From the NCBI GenBank assembly GCA_002968845.1, contig PVBG01000009.1:124001-188000 (forward strand): a stretch of 64,000 bases of DNA, in the 5' to 3' direction. This document shows, in pieces, positions 8,741-17,948 of this stretch. The notes below the pieces were generated by a model. That model saw nothing but the letters and a program-made list of their open reading frames with translations, did no database searches and was not told the DNA's origin. The position numbers and the translations under genes are program-made. Each line of letters starts with the position of its first letter. Position 1 is the first letter of the stretch. Origin of the DNA: Neorhizobium tomejilense (lineage in GTDB: Bacteria > Pseudomonadota > Alphaproteobacteria > Rhizobiales > Rhizobiaceae).

Positions 8741-9926
8741 ATTTGACGGCTTTGATCGATTTCGGCTGCGGAGAGCCGATATGCGGCGCCTGCCTGACGC
8801 GGTTGCGGCCGGAGCGCTTGGCTTCGTAGAGAGCGGCATCGGCGTCCCGCATCGCCCCTGCAAGATCGCCGCCCGGCGCAAGCTCCGCCACGCCGAAACT
8901 CGCGGTTACCGCGAAAGAAGGCGGAAGCCCGCTTACAGCCATCTCCATCGTCCCGCCCCTGAGCGCCTGCGCAGACAGTGTCGCCATGTCGAGCGTCGTG
9001 CTCGGCAGGAAAATCGCGAATTCTTCGCCCCCGATACGGCCGACCACCGCATTCTTGGCAGCACTTGTCTGCAACAGATCGCCGAAGGCCTGGATCACCA
9101 GGTCGCCGACGTGGTGGCCATAGGTGTCGTTGATGCGCTTGAAATGATCGAGATCGCAGATAATGACCGCGTGCGCGGCCTTCGGCGCCAGCGCCATCGC
9201 GGCCTTGACGCCATTCTCGAAGCCGCGGCGATTGGCGAGACCTGAAAGCGCATCCTTTTCCGAATTGCTGCGCTCGTCCGCCATGATCTCCAGGACCAGA
9301 ACCGACAGCAGCGTCAATCCGACCGCGACCATCAGCACCGCCGTCGAGCTTTGCGAGATCAGCGCGTAGTTGGTGCCGATATAATCCTTGGCGGTCGTGC
9401 CCGCCCCCGCGATCACCGCAAGGCTCGCCTTGGCGAAGAAATGCAGGCCGGTCGCCAGCAGCAGATAACCAAGTGCCCGGTCGATCGCTAGCCGGCGGGT
9501 CGATGAAAAGATGGCCGCCGCACTCGAAAGGAGCGCCAATGCAAACGGCGTCTGGTAGGAAAAGGCATGCGCGGCCGTTCCGCGCGGCAGGTCGTAGATC
9601 AGCAGGTCGAGACAGATGCCCGCCGCCAGGAAACAGCCCGCCGAGACGGGCGCGACCTTCCGGCCGTAGAGAGTGCCGATACCGACCCTGAGCAAGGTCA
9701 TGCCGCCGAGCACCGATGCGAAGGCGAAGATCGCCCAGAATTTCGTGAGATACGCATAGGCGACCAGCAATTCGCAGACGGACGAGAGCGAGGCGACGGT
9801 AAAAGCGGCGGCAAACCAGAGCGCAGCCGTCCTCGAGCGGCTGCGCGTGGAAACCACAACGAAAACCGCGCCGAAGCATATGGCGATGATAAAATTCACC
9901 GCGAGGAAAAAGGCAGCCCCGTTCAT
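8739..9926 (-). CDS. Membrane-bound diguanylate cyclase (GGDEF)
   Basis: About 395 residues. Roughly the first 215 form six or seven hydrophobic helices (an unclassified sensor region); the rest is a GGDEF domain with active-site motif RIGGEEF. It would make cyclic di-GMP from GTP. The inhibitory RxxD site expected five residues before GGEEF is absent (AKNA is there), so product inhibition by that route is unlikely. ATG 9926 is preferred over a GTG at 9953 because it directly precedes the first membrane helix; the ribosome binding site is poor for both. Confidence 0.87.
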   Translation of the reverse strand: MNGAAFFLAVNFIIAICFGAVFVVVSTRSRSRTAALWFAAAFTVASLSSVCELLVAYAYLTKFWAIFAFASVLGGMTLLRVGIGTLYGRKVAPVSAGCFLAAGICLDLLIYDLPRGTAAHAFSYQTPFALALLSSAAAIFSSTRRLAIDRALGYLLLATGLHFFAKASLAVIAGAGTTAKDYIGTNYALISQSSTAVLMVAVGLTLLSVLVLEIMADERSNSEKDALSGLANRRGFENGVKAAMALAPKAAHAVIICDLDHFKRINDTYGHHVGDLVIQAFGDLLQTSAAKNAVVGRIGGEEFAIFLPSTTLDMATLSAQALRGGTMEMAVSGLPPSFAVTASFGVAELAPGGDLAGAMRDADAALYEAKRSGRNRVRQAPHIGSPQPKSIKAVK

Positions 9927-10108
9927 CAGCCCATCAGTGCAGGAGACCTGCACACCACCCGGTTACCGTGTCCGGGCCGGATGTTAAAAGCGCATGAAAC
10001 AAGAAACCGTTAATGCATAAACTGCCTTTTCGCACTCACTATTGCGTCTCGGCAACTGCATGGTCCCTTGCTGGCCGCCGTCCATTCGTCGCGCTGATCA
10101 CACCCAAC

Positions 10109-10125
10109 ATCACTTTTGAAGTGAT
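10109..10125. repeat. Inverted repeat upstream of tyrS
   Basis: ATCACTT-TTG-AAGTGAT is a perfect 7-bp inverted repeat about 67 bp before the tyrS start. No T run follows. It may be an operator or a 5' leader hairpin. The rest of the 9927-10191 spacer shows nothing recognisable. Confidence 0.35.
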
Positions 10126-10191
10126 TACCGGCAAAAACAGTGCTAGAGGCGCGGCCACATATCCCAAAACCCATCCTGCCAGAGTTAGATC

Positions 10192-11445
10192 ATGTCCAGG
10201 TTCAAGTCCGATTTCCTCCGCACGCTCGACGAGCGCGGTTTCATCCACCAGGTCTCCGACGAGACCGGGCTCGACGAACTGTTTTCCAAGGAAATCGTCA
10301 CCGGCTATATCGGCTTCGACCCGACGGCGCCGAGCCTGCACGCCGGCAGCCTGATCCAGATCATGATGCTGCACTGGATGCAGAAGACCGGCCACCGGCC
10401 GATCTCGCTGATGGGCGGCGGCACCGGCATGGTCGGCGACCCCTCGTTCAAGGACGAAGCCCGCCAGCTGATGACCATTGACACGATCGAAGGCAATATT
10501 GCTTCGATCAAGCGCGTCTTCTCGAACTATCTCGCCTATGGCGAAGGTCCGAAGGATGGGCTGATGATCAACAATGCCGACTGGCTGCGCAGCCTCAACT
10601 ACCTCGAGTTCCTGCGCGACGTCGGCCGGCACTTCTCCGTCAACCGGATGCTGTCTTTCGAGAGCGTCAAGACGCGCCTCGATCGCGAACAGTCGCTGTC
10701 CTTCCTGGAATTCAACTACATGATCCTCCAGGCCTATGACTTCGTGGAACTGGCCAAGCGGACCGGCTGCCGGCTGCAGATGGGCGGCTCGGACCAGTGG
10801 GGCAATATCGTCAACGGTATCGACCTCGGTCACCGCATGGGGACGCAGCAGCTTTTCGCGCTGACTTCGCCGCTCCTGACCACGTCTTCCGGCGCCAAGA
10901 TGGGCAAGTCGGCGACTGGCGCCATCTGGCTCAACCCGGATATGCTGTCGGCCTATGATTTCTGGCAGTACTGGCGCAACACCGAGGATGCCGACGTCCC
11001 GCGCTTCCTGAAGCTTTACACGACGCTGCCGATGGACGAGATCGCGCGGCTTTCAGTGCTTGGCGGCTCGGAGATCAACGAGGTCAAGAAGATCCTCGCA
11101 ACCGAGATCACGGCCATCCTGCACGGTCGCCCAGCTGCGGAAGAAGCAGCGGAGACCGCCCGCAAGACGTTCGAGGAAGGCGGGCTTTCCGAAAACCTGC
11201 CGTCGGTCGAGGTTCCCACCGCCGATCTCGAAGCCGGGGTCGGCCTCCTGTCGCTGATCGTGCGCGCCGGCCTTGCCGGTTCGAACGGTGAAGCACGCCG
11301 TCACGTCCAGGGCGGCGCGGTGCGCATCAACGACCAGGCCGTCACCGACGAACGCATGACCATCGGCACCGGCGAAATCACCGGCGACGGCGTCATCAAG
11401 CTCTCGCTCGGCAAGAAGAAGCACATACTGGTGCGCCCGGCCTGA
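10192..11445 (+). CDS. tyrS: Tyrosyl-tRNA synthetase
   Basis: A class I aminoacyl-tRNA synthetase of 417 residues. The HIGH-equivalent is SLHAGSL (about residue 45), the KMSKS-equivalent is KMGKSATG (about residue 240), and an S4 RNA-binding domain is at the C-terminus (about 345-410). The length is normal. The ribosome binding site before the ATG is weak. It stands alone and ends in a clear terminator. Confidence 0.96.
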   Translation: MSRFKSDFLRTLDERGFIHQVSDETGLDELFSKEIVTGYIGFDPTAPSLHAGSLIQIMMLHWMQKTGHRPISLMGGGTGMVGDPSFKDEARQLMTIDTIEGNIASIKRVFSNYLAYGEGPKDGLMINNADWLRSLNYLEFLRDVGRHFSVNRMLSFESVKTRLDREQSLSFLEFNYMILQAYDFVELAKRTGCRLQMGGSDQWGNIVNGIDLGHRMGTQQLFALTSPLLTTSSGAKMGKSATGAIWLNPDMLSAYDFWQYWRNTEDADVPRFLKLYTTLPMDEIARLSVLGGSEINEVKKILATEITAILHGRPAAEEAAETARKTFEEGGLSENLPSVEVPTADLEAGVGLLSLIVRAGLAGSNGEARRHVQGGAVRINDQAVTDERMTIGTGEITGDGVIKLSLGKKKHILVRPA

Positions 11446-11473
11446 ACTGCTCTCCTCAGCAATGAATTGAAAC

Positions 11474-11497
11474 GGGCCGCCACGAGCGGCCCTTTTT
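11474..11497 (+). terminator. Intrinsic terminator of tyrS
   Basis: GGGCCGC-CACGA-GCGGCCC followed by TTTTT, 28 bases after the tyrS stop and abutting the stop of the convergent AsmA-like gene. Confidence 0.88.
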
Positions 11498-14400
11498 ATT
11501 GGAATTCAAAGATCTGGCGGAAAATGCCGGGCGCGATCAGCGACAGCGGGTTGACGGTCAGCCTCGGCTTTTCGAACGGGCCTTCGAGCTTGAAGGTGAT
11601 GCCGAGCAGGCCGCGGTCGCGGCCATTGCCGAGAATGGCGCCGATCAGCGGCAGCTCGCCGAAAAGTCGGTTCAGGCCGTAAGCCGGCATGAACGTCCCG
11701 GTCATCTCCATATTGCCCTTGGAATCGCGGACCAGGCCCTGGAAGGTCGCACCGATCTGTTCGCCGCGCACCACGCCGTTTTCTATGGCGAACGAGCCAT
11801 TCCGATAAAGCAGGCTTGCAAAACCGCGCTGGAATTTAGCCGAATTGACATCGATGTTCTTTTTCGTCGCCGTGTTCAAACTGCGGCCTTCCTGGTCCGG
11901 CGTCGCGACGAGAGACTGGAGCTTGGTTTCGTTGACCAGCGCGAAATTGCGCAGGTCGATCGCACCGGTCCAGGCATCGCCCTGCGCCTTCAGGCGCAGG
12001 TTCAGGAGCCCGCCGCGCATGTTGTCGTAGAGGTTCATGAAGCGGATGATAGCGCCCGCATCGCCGCTGGTGATCGAGATCGTGTCGCCTGCATTCATCT
12101 CGCTGACGACCGCCTGACCGCTTTCCGTCGAGCCGGAAAAATCGGCCGTCGAGATATTGCCGCCGCGGCTTGAAAACAGGAACGACACGTTCGAGAGGGT
12201 CTGGTCGTTGAAGCCGATCATGCGGTCGAGCTTGCCGCGCACGGTGGCGTTGCTCGTATCGTCGTCACCGCGCTTGGCGCCGCTGCCGCTCTTTCCGCCT
12301 CCGCGGATCTTGGTGACGACAGGTCGCATATCGACGACGGAGCCGCTGATCGAGACGTCGAAATTACCCTTGGCGCGTTTGACGCTCACCGCATAATTGT
12401 CGGACGGCGAGAGCTGCATATGCGAGAAGTCCGCCGACGTCAGGCTCCCGCCATTGAGCACGAAGCTGCCGCGTGCGCCAAAACCGTCGCCGGAGAGTTC
12501 GAAGTTGCGGATATCGGAACGCCCTCCGGTGTCAGACAGCTCGAACTGCGCCTTTGCTGGAATGCCGCCGCCCTTGGTCCAGCCGAGCCACGGGATGGAA
12601 AGCGTCGCCCGGCTGAGATCGAGCGAGACCGTCTGACGGTTTTCGTCGATCCGCGTCAGCTGAGCCGTCACCGTCCCATCAATGACATCGGAAAGGCCGG
12701 GAGCGAGTTTTTCTCGCTGATCGTTGTTGAGAACGGTCTTGATGATCCGCTCGCGCTTCGTCGGAGAGCCCGGACCGACGGGTTCGACCAGCGTGATATC
12801 GGCCGGCACATCATCGATCTTTCCTTTGGCGCTGAGCCGTGCCGTCAGGTTGTCAATGTCGAGCGTGCCATCCAGATCGCCGATCTTGCGACCGGAAAAC
12901 TGCGGGCCGAGATCGACGCCTTCGAGAGCGACATGGGCGTTCCAGGTGGGCTTCGGCGGGTTGTGCGCCAGGATCAGCCCCATATGGGCCTTGAGATCGA
13001 CGCGCGCATGGCCGGTAAAATCCTCCGGCTTGAATTCGGTCCCCTTCAACGCATTGATCGGCCGGAAATTGGCAAGCTCGGTCATCGCGTCGGCGGGTCC
13101 GGCAATCTTGAGCGAAAGGTCCGCCATCAAAGGCTTGGCATAGGTGGACGGGATCGAGAACCGGCCGCCTTCGACGGCGACGAAACGACCGGACGGGAAG
13201 AAGGAGGAGGCGCGCGCGACATCGACCTGCATCACCTCGCCCTTCAAATCAAAGCGGCCGTCGATATCGCGCAGCGGGGGCACGTCGCCCGGCAGGTTGA
13301 TCCTGGCATTGGCAAGATCGAAGCCGATCTGCAGCTCGTTCTTGTCGAGCTCCATCGGAATGCCAGGCCCCTTCATCCGGCCGGCTGGAATGAAGACGGC
13401 GATCGAACCGTTGGTAATGGTGCCGCCGAACATATTGTCCATCACCCAATCGCGCGGTTTCCGCGCCATCCAGAACGGCCAGAGCTGTTTGACCCCGGTC
13501 ACTTCCATATGCGGCAGCTGCGCCCCGAAACTGATCTCTGGAGACTGGTTGCCGAACCGTACCTTCAGGGAGCCGGCCATGCGGCCAAGGGGGCTGGAAA
13601 CCGCCATTTCATCGAACTGAAGCTCGCGATCCGCCGACAGGTAACGCCCGTTCGCCTTGAGATCGAAGCGCGCTGGCTGCTCGCTTGTCGTGGCGCCGAC
13701 GGCCGTCGCCCCGCTGATCAGAACGTCGAGGCCGAAACCGGGACGCTTGTCGTCCGGGTTGAGCCTGTCGAGATCGATCATCGCGCCCGTGAACGGCAAG
13801 ATGGTCGGGCCGAAACGGGCCTCGGACTTCAGCAGCTCGATCGAATTCTTCGAAAAGTCGTAGGCCACATTGATATTGGCGCCGCTCAAGGTTTGTTGGA
13901 TGCCGTCGAAATAGAAGTGGCCGGGCGACTGGCGAAGGGTCGCGGTGATAGCCGGCTTTACGGCCTCACGTGAGCGAACCGCCGAAAGATCGAGATCGAG
14001 GGAGCCCTCGATCCCCTCGCGCGGCCGGCCGTCCTCGGTTCGCTGCAGCATGAAAGATGTCACTTCGAGGCCCGTCAGCTTGGCCGAGAGCGACGAGGTG
14101 ACCCCTTCGACGGTCTTCGACGCTGCCACGAGAACCGCCTTGCGACCGTTGAGGCTGATCGCACCGTTGATCTCGACCTCTCCTTCGGCGCTGCGCGTCA
14201 GCTCGAGATCGTCGACGACCAGCTCGATCGGCTTGCGTCCAGGTGCTGCCGGCAGCAGGATTTCGATACCGGCGATGCTGACGGAGCCTGTCCCGGTTCG
14301 CTCGATGAGCGCGCGTGCTTCGTCGAGACGCTGGAAAATCTCTTCCAGCAGCGCCGGCATGGCATCAATGCGGACTTCCGAGATCGGCAACGGATCGCCC

Positions 14401-14897
14401 GACGGCAATTGCGCGGTGTCGAGACGGATATGTTCCGCCTCCATATGCTTGATCGACACCCGGCCGCCGAGAAGCGCCAGCGGATCGACCGCCATGCGCA
14501 TGGCGCCGGCGCGGCTCAGATGTTGGCCGGTCGCCTGCTCGACGATATCGACGTCGCGTGCCTCCAGCGCAAGGCGCAACCTCGAATCGAACCGGATGGC
14601 CGTCGAGCCGACAGTGGCCACGTAACGCGGACCGATGGCGTTGTTGATGGCGCTCTGGGCGCGCGACGAAAGCGTGCTGTCGACCATGCCGCCCTCGATC
14701 GCGAAAACGGCGCTGCCGATCGCAAGAAACACCAGCAGGAGGAAAAGCAGCACGGTCTTGCCGAATCGCCTGCCCCGCCGGCTTGGCAGCGGGCAGTGCA
14801 CGATGATCGGATCCTCGACCTGCGCGGAAGGCAATTCATGCAGCGGAACGAGTTCTTTCCGGCTGAAACTGACCCTTTCTCCGCGAATTTCCGACAT
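11496..14897 (-). CDS. Large AsmA/YhdP-like envelope protein (DUF3971)
   Basis: About 1133 residues. A short cytoplasmic N-terminus is followed by one transmembrane helix (about residues 46-68) and a very long periplasmic region of repeating beta-strand segments. The C-terminal part, with LLGITFKLEGPFEKPRLTVNPLS, is the AsmA-like end seen in YhdP proteins. These are thought to bridge inner and outer membranes and move phospholipids. The start at 14897 (MSEIRGERV) is likely but its ribosome binding site is weak; an in-frame start lies 90 nt upstream. It is divergent from bcp. Confidence 0.82.
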   Translation of the reverse strand: MSEIRGERVSFSRKELVPLHELPSAQVEDPIIVHCPLPSRRGRRFGKTVLLFLLLVFLAIGSAVFAIEGGMVDSTLSSRAQSAINNAIGPRYVATVGSTAIRFDSRLRLALEARDVDIVEQATGQHLSRAGAMRMAVDPLALLGGRVSIKHMEAEHIRLDTAQLPSGDPLPISEVRIDAMPALLEEIFQRLDEARALIERTGTGSVSIAGIEILLPAAPGRKPIELVVDDLELTRSAEGEVEINGAISLNGRKAVLVAASKTVEGVTSSLSAKLTGLEVTSFMLQRTEDGRPREGIEGSLDLDLSAVRSREAVKPAITATLRQSPGHFYFDGIQQTLSGANINVAYDFSKNSIELLKSEARFGPTILPFTGAMIDLDRLNPDDKRPGFGLDVLISGATAVGATTSEQPARFDLKANGRYLSADRELQFDEMAVSSPLGRMAGSLKVRFGNQSPEISFGAQLPHMEVTGVKQLWPFWMARKPRDWVMDNMFGGTITNGSIAVFIPAGRMKGPGIPMELDKNELQIGFDLANARINLPGDVPPLRDIDGRFDLKGEVMQVDVARASSFFPSGRFVAVEGGRFSIPSTYAKPLMADLSLKIAGPADAMTELANFRPINALKGTEFKPEDFTGHARVDLKAHMGLILAHNPPKPTWNAHVALEGVDLGPQFSGRKIGDLDGTLDIDNLTARLSAKGKIDDVPADITLVEPVGPGSPTKRERIIKTVLNNDQREKLAPGLSDVIDGTVTAQLTRIDENRQTVSLDLSRATLSIPWLGWTKGGGIPAKAQFELSDTGGRSDIRNFELSGDGFGARGSFVLNGGSLTSADFSHMQLSPSDNYAVSVKRAKGNFDVSISGSVVDMRPVVTKIRGGGKSGSGAKRGDDDTSNATVRGKLDRMIGFNDQTLSNVSFLFSSRGGNISTADFSGSTESGQAVVSEMNAGDTISITSGDAGAIIRFMNLYDNMRGGLLNLRLKAQGDAWTGAIDLRNFALVNETKLQSLVATPDQEGRSLNTATKKNIDVNSAKFQRGFASLLYRNGSFAIENGVVRGEQIGATFQGLVRDSKGNMEMTGTFMPAYGLNRLFGELPLIGAILGNGRDRGLLGITFKLEGPFEKPRLTVNPLSLIAPGIFRQIFEFQ

Positions 14898-15023
14898 CAG
14901 GCTGAGGACTCGTCTTTCTGCAATGGTATTCGACCGGGCGCGACTGCTCTGGACGTCGCTCGGGCGAATATATACCGATTGCGGCAAATATCACTCACGA
15001 TACCGGCGAAAGAAAGGAAATCC

Positions 15024-15491
15024 ATGGCCGACCTGACCATTGGCGACATCGCACCGGACTTCGAACTTCCACGCGACGGCGGCGGCACCGTTTCCCTCAA
15101 GGCTTTTTCGGGAAAACCGGTCGTCCTCTACTTCTATCCCAAAGACGACACCGAGGCCTGCACCAAGGAGGCGATCTCGTTTACGGGCCTCCTGGCCGAA
15201 TTCGAAAAGGCCGGTGCGCCGGTCATCGGCGTATCGCCCGACAGCGTCAAGAAGCATGACAAGTTCGCCCAGAAACACGCCCTTTCGGTCATTCTCGCGG
15301 CCGACGAGGACACTTCCCTTGCCAATCTCTACGGCGTCTGGAAGGAGAAGAGCATGTATGGCCGCACCTATATGGGTGTGGAACGCACGACCTTCCTGAT
15401 CGGCGCCGACGGGCGCATCGCCCGGATCTGGTCGAAGGTGAAGGTAAAGGGGCATGCCGAGGAGGTGCTTGAAAGCCTCAAGGCGCTGTAG
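15024..15491 (+). CDS. bcp: Thiol peroxidase, Bcp/PrxQ peroxiredoxin
   Basis: About 155 residues with the thioredoxin-fold peroxiredoxin core. The peroxidatic cysteine is in DDTEACTKEA (about residue 46), keeping the T-x-x-C pattern. The usual TPGC reads TEAC, and the resolving cysteine normally five residues later is absent (EAIS). It should therefore act as a 1-Cys enzyme needing an external thiol. The start is set by AGAAAGGA upstream; longer in-frame starts would overlap the divergent gene. Thirteen bases separate it from the DUF455 gene, suggesting an operon. Confidence 0.9.
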   Translation: MADLTIGDIAPDFELPRDGGGTVSLKAFSGKPVVLYFYPKDDTEACTKEAISFTGLLAEFEKAGAPVIGVSPDSVKKHDKFAQKHALSVILAADEDTSLANLYGVWKEKSMYGRTYMGVERTTFLIGADGRIARIWSKVKVKGHAEEVLESLKAL

Positions 15492-15504
15492 GCAGGAGAC
15501 ATCA

Positions 15505-16332
15505 ATGGCGGGCGAATTTTCGATCACGTCGCTGAGGGGCGGCGCAACGGCGGCAATCCTGTCGGCCGATCTCGATATCAAGACGCGGCTGGCGCAGGAG
15601 ACCGCCACCCGCTGGTTCGAACGGCGGCTGTCGCTCCGCTCGCCGCTCGACCCGCCCCTGCCCGAGCGGCCCGGCCGGCCGGCAAAGCCCGAGCTGGTGC
15701 CGCCGAAGGCAGTTGGCAAGCGTTCGCTGCACACCGTCAACGGCCGTATCGCGACGCTGCATGCGATCGCCCATATCGAGCTCAACGCCGTCGACCTGGC
15801 GCTCGACATCGTCGCCCGCTTTGCGACCGAGCCGGTGCCGAATTCCTTCTTCGACGGATGGATGCAGGTGGCTTTCGAGGAGGCCAAACATTTCCGCATG
15901 GTGCGGGCTCGGCTGAACGACATGGGCGCCGACTATGGCGACATGCCCGCCCATGACGGCCTCTGGCAGGCCGCCCATTCCACCCGCAACGACCTCACCG
16001 CCCGCCTTGCCGTCGTGCCACTCATTCTCGAAGCCCGCGGGCTCGACGTAACGCCATCGCTGCAGGCGAAGATGCGCGAGACCGGCGATCTCGAAAGTGC
16101 AGCCGTTCTCGACGTGATCTACAATGACGAAAAGGGCCATGTGGCGATCGGCGCGAAATGGTTCCGCTTTCTGTGCGCCCGTGAGCGCAAGGATCCGGCA
16201 GCGACGTTCCAGCAGTTGGTGCGCGCCAATTTCCGCGGATCGCTGAAGGCGCCATTCAACGATATCGCCCGGGCCGAGGCGGGCCTGACGCCATCATTCT
16301 ACAGGTCGCTGACCTCCACCAGCTACGCCTGA
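15505..16332 (+). CDS. DUF455 ferritin-like protein
   Basis: About 275 residues of the DUF455 (COG2833) family, a ferritin-like four-helix bundle. Likely iron ligands are in AIAHIELNAVD, AFEEAKHF and NDEKGHVAIG, matching the E-x-x-H pattern of di-iron proteins. A role in iron storage or oxygen chemistry is plausible but unproven. It follows bcp by 13 nt with AGGAG before ATG 15505. Pairing with a peroxidase fits oxidative-stress defence, but this is inference. Confidence 0.82.
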   Translation: MAGEFSITSLRGGATAAILSADLDIKTRLAQETATRWFERRLSLRSPLDPPLPERPGRPAKPELVPPKAVGKRSLHTVNGRIATLHAIAHIELNAVDLALDIVARFATEPVPNSFFDGWMQVAFEEAKHFRMVRARLNDMGADYGDMPAHDGLWQAAHSTRNDLTARLAVVPLILEARGLDVTPSLQAKMRETGDLESAAVLDVIYNDEKGHVAIGAKWFRFLCARERKDPAATFQQLVRANFRGSLKAPFNDIARAEAGLTPSFYRSLTSTSYA

Positions 16333-16342
16333 ACGCCTCGAT

Positions 16343-16361
16343 TAAAGCGTTCGTTAACCAT
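16343..16361 (+). promoter_or_regulatory. CtrA-like motif before the M23 peptidase gene
   Basis: TAAA-N7-TTAACCAT (16343-16361) resembles the CtrA pattern TTAA-N7-TTAAC; the right half is exact and the left has one mismatch. It lies about 63 bp upstream of the M23 start. It overlaps a GAACGC/GCGTTC hairpin that might also close the upstream transcript. Confidence 0.45.
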
Positions 16362-16424
16362 ATCCATGTGTAATCCCGACAATGGGAACAGCGGCCGGAC
16401 GAGTCGCATCTCCGGGAGATCCGC

Positions 16425-17738
16425 GTGGCGAAGGGAACCGAAAGCCGGGTGTTTGGGAAGCGGGCGCCCCAACACGTTCTCATTTTCGCCAGCGGTGAAA
16501 AGATCCGCCACATGACCATCCGGCCCTGGATGGCTGCGTTGACCTTCTGTTTTCTCGGCGTTTTCGCGATCGGCTATCTCGGTGCCACCTCCTATCTGGT
16601 CATCCGCGACGACCTGATCGGCGCGACCATGGCGCGGCAGGCTCGCATGCAGCACGATTACGAGGATCGGATCGCCGCGCTGCGCGCCCAGCTCGACCGC
16701 ATCACCTCGCGCCAGCTTCTCGACCAGCAGGTGGTCGAGCAGAAAGTCGAAAAGCTGCTGGAACAGCAGAACGCCCTCTTTTCGCGCCACGGCAAACTTG
16801 GTTCTCTTCTGAACCGCGCCGAGGAGTCCGGCCTCACGACGCCGGGAACACCGGCACCGACCGTGCTTCAACCGCCGGCCAAGGAACGCCAGGCTTCGCT
16901 TTCCGGTGGCAGCGGCGGCGTCAAGGCGATCGAGAAACTCCTCTCCGGCGAAACCTCCGCCACGCCGCTCCAGACGTCGACCGCGCTTGGTTATGCGCCG
17001 TTGCGCGAAAACATCGCCGACAGGGCCGATCGGGTCTTCTCCAGAGTGACGCTGTCGCTGAAGAACATCGAGAAGGAACAGATTGCCAAGATCGCCAACC
17101 TGACAACGGGCGCCTCGGAAACCGCAGATGCGATCGCCGCAATCCTGAAGCGGACAGGCGTCGAGGTGGCATCCGCAGACAAGGTGACGGAAGACGCCAC
17201 GAGCGGCGTTGGTGGCCCCTATGTCGCACCGCAAACCCAGATCGGTGCCTTCGATGCCTCGCTCGACGAACTCGATGCCGCACTCAGCCGGCTGGAAGCC
17301 GTGCGCGAGACGGCGCGCGACCTGCCCTTCGGCAATCCCGCGCCTGGCCGTCCGGTCACCAGCCGCTACGGCAACCGCATCGATCCCTTCCTCGGCCGGC
17401 TTGCGCTGCATGCGGGCATCGATTTTCAGGCCTCAACCGGCGACGACGTGAAAAGCACCGGCGCCGGCAAGGTGGTTTCGGCCGGCTTTGCCAGCGGTTA
17501 CGGCAACATGGTCGAGATCGACCATGGCCAGAGTATTACCACACGCTACGGCCATATGTCGAAAATCCTGGTGAAGGAAGGTGACGAAGTGGCTGCCGGA
17601 GACGTGATCGGCAAGGCAGGCTCGACCGGCCGCTCCACCGGCCCGCACGTCCATTACGAGGTCCGCCGCGACGGCAATCCCATCGATCCCGTGCACTTCC
17701 TCAATACCGGCATGAAGCTAACCACCTACCTCAATTGA
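16425..17738 (+). CDS. M23-family (LytM) murein peptidase, membrane anchored
   Basis: About 437 residues starting at a GTG preceded by GGGAGA. One transmembrane helix (about residues 36-60) is followed by a coiled coil (about 70-125), a low-complexity linker and a C-terminal M23 domain. Zinc ligands are visible in HAGIDF and HVHYEV, so the peptidase looks active. It should cut peptidoglycan cross-links in the periplasm, as in septation or growth. A CtrA-like motif upstream suggests cell-cycle timing. Confidence 0.88.
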   Translation: MAKGTESRVFGKRAPQHVLIFASGEKIRHMTIRPWMAALTFCFLGVFAIGYLGATSYLVIRDDLIGATMARQARMQHDYEDRIAALRAQLDRITSRQLLDQQVVEQKVEKLLEQQNALFSRHGKLGSLLNRAEESGLTTPGTPAPTVLQPPAKERQASLSGGSGGVKAIEKLLSGETSATPLQTSTALGYAPLRENIADRADRVFSRVTLSLKNIEKEQIAKIANLTTGASETADAIAAILKRTGVEVASADKVTEDATSGVGGPYVAPQTQIGAFDASLDELDAALSRLEAVRETARDLPFGNPAPGRPVTSRYGNRIDPFLGRLALHAGIDFQASTGDDVKSTGAGKVVSAGFASGYGNMVEIDHGQSITTRYGHMSKILVKEGDEVAAGDVIGKAGSTGRSTGPHVHYEVRRDGNPIDPVHFLNTGMKLTTYLN

Positions 17739-17948
17739 GGTAAGCCGTCGGCCAAAAGGTAATCCTTTGCCGGCAGAACGATAGCCGGCTTGCCCCGTGA
17801 GCATCTTCATTCACCAATCCGGCGGCCAATCGCCTTGCTTTCCTTGACTTTTGGACATTTTGGTCCTATGTCGCGGGCCAGTTGTCGAGCAGCCATGCAT
17901 CGACTCCCATAGTGTTCGTACAGAACCGGAACGGAAACAGAATTCCCT

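Noticed and set aside
7783..9879. Long minus-strand open frame of nearly 700 codons overlapping the hydrolase and the diguanylate cyclase
   Set aside because: It is out of frame with the recognisable GGDEF gene on the same strand and antisense to the hydrolase. Its product is Arg/Gly-rich with no domain, as expected for a GC-rich shadow frame.
12420..13973. Plus-strand open frame of about 517 codons inside the AsmA-like gene
   Set aside because: It is antisense to a well-supported envelope protein gene and shows no domain; it is a codon-bias shadow.
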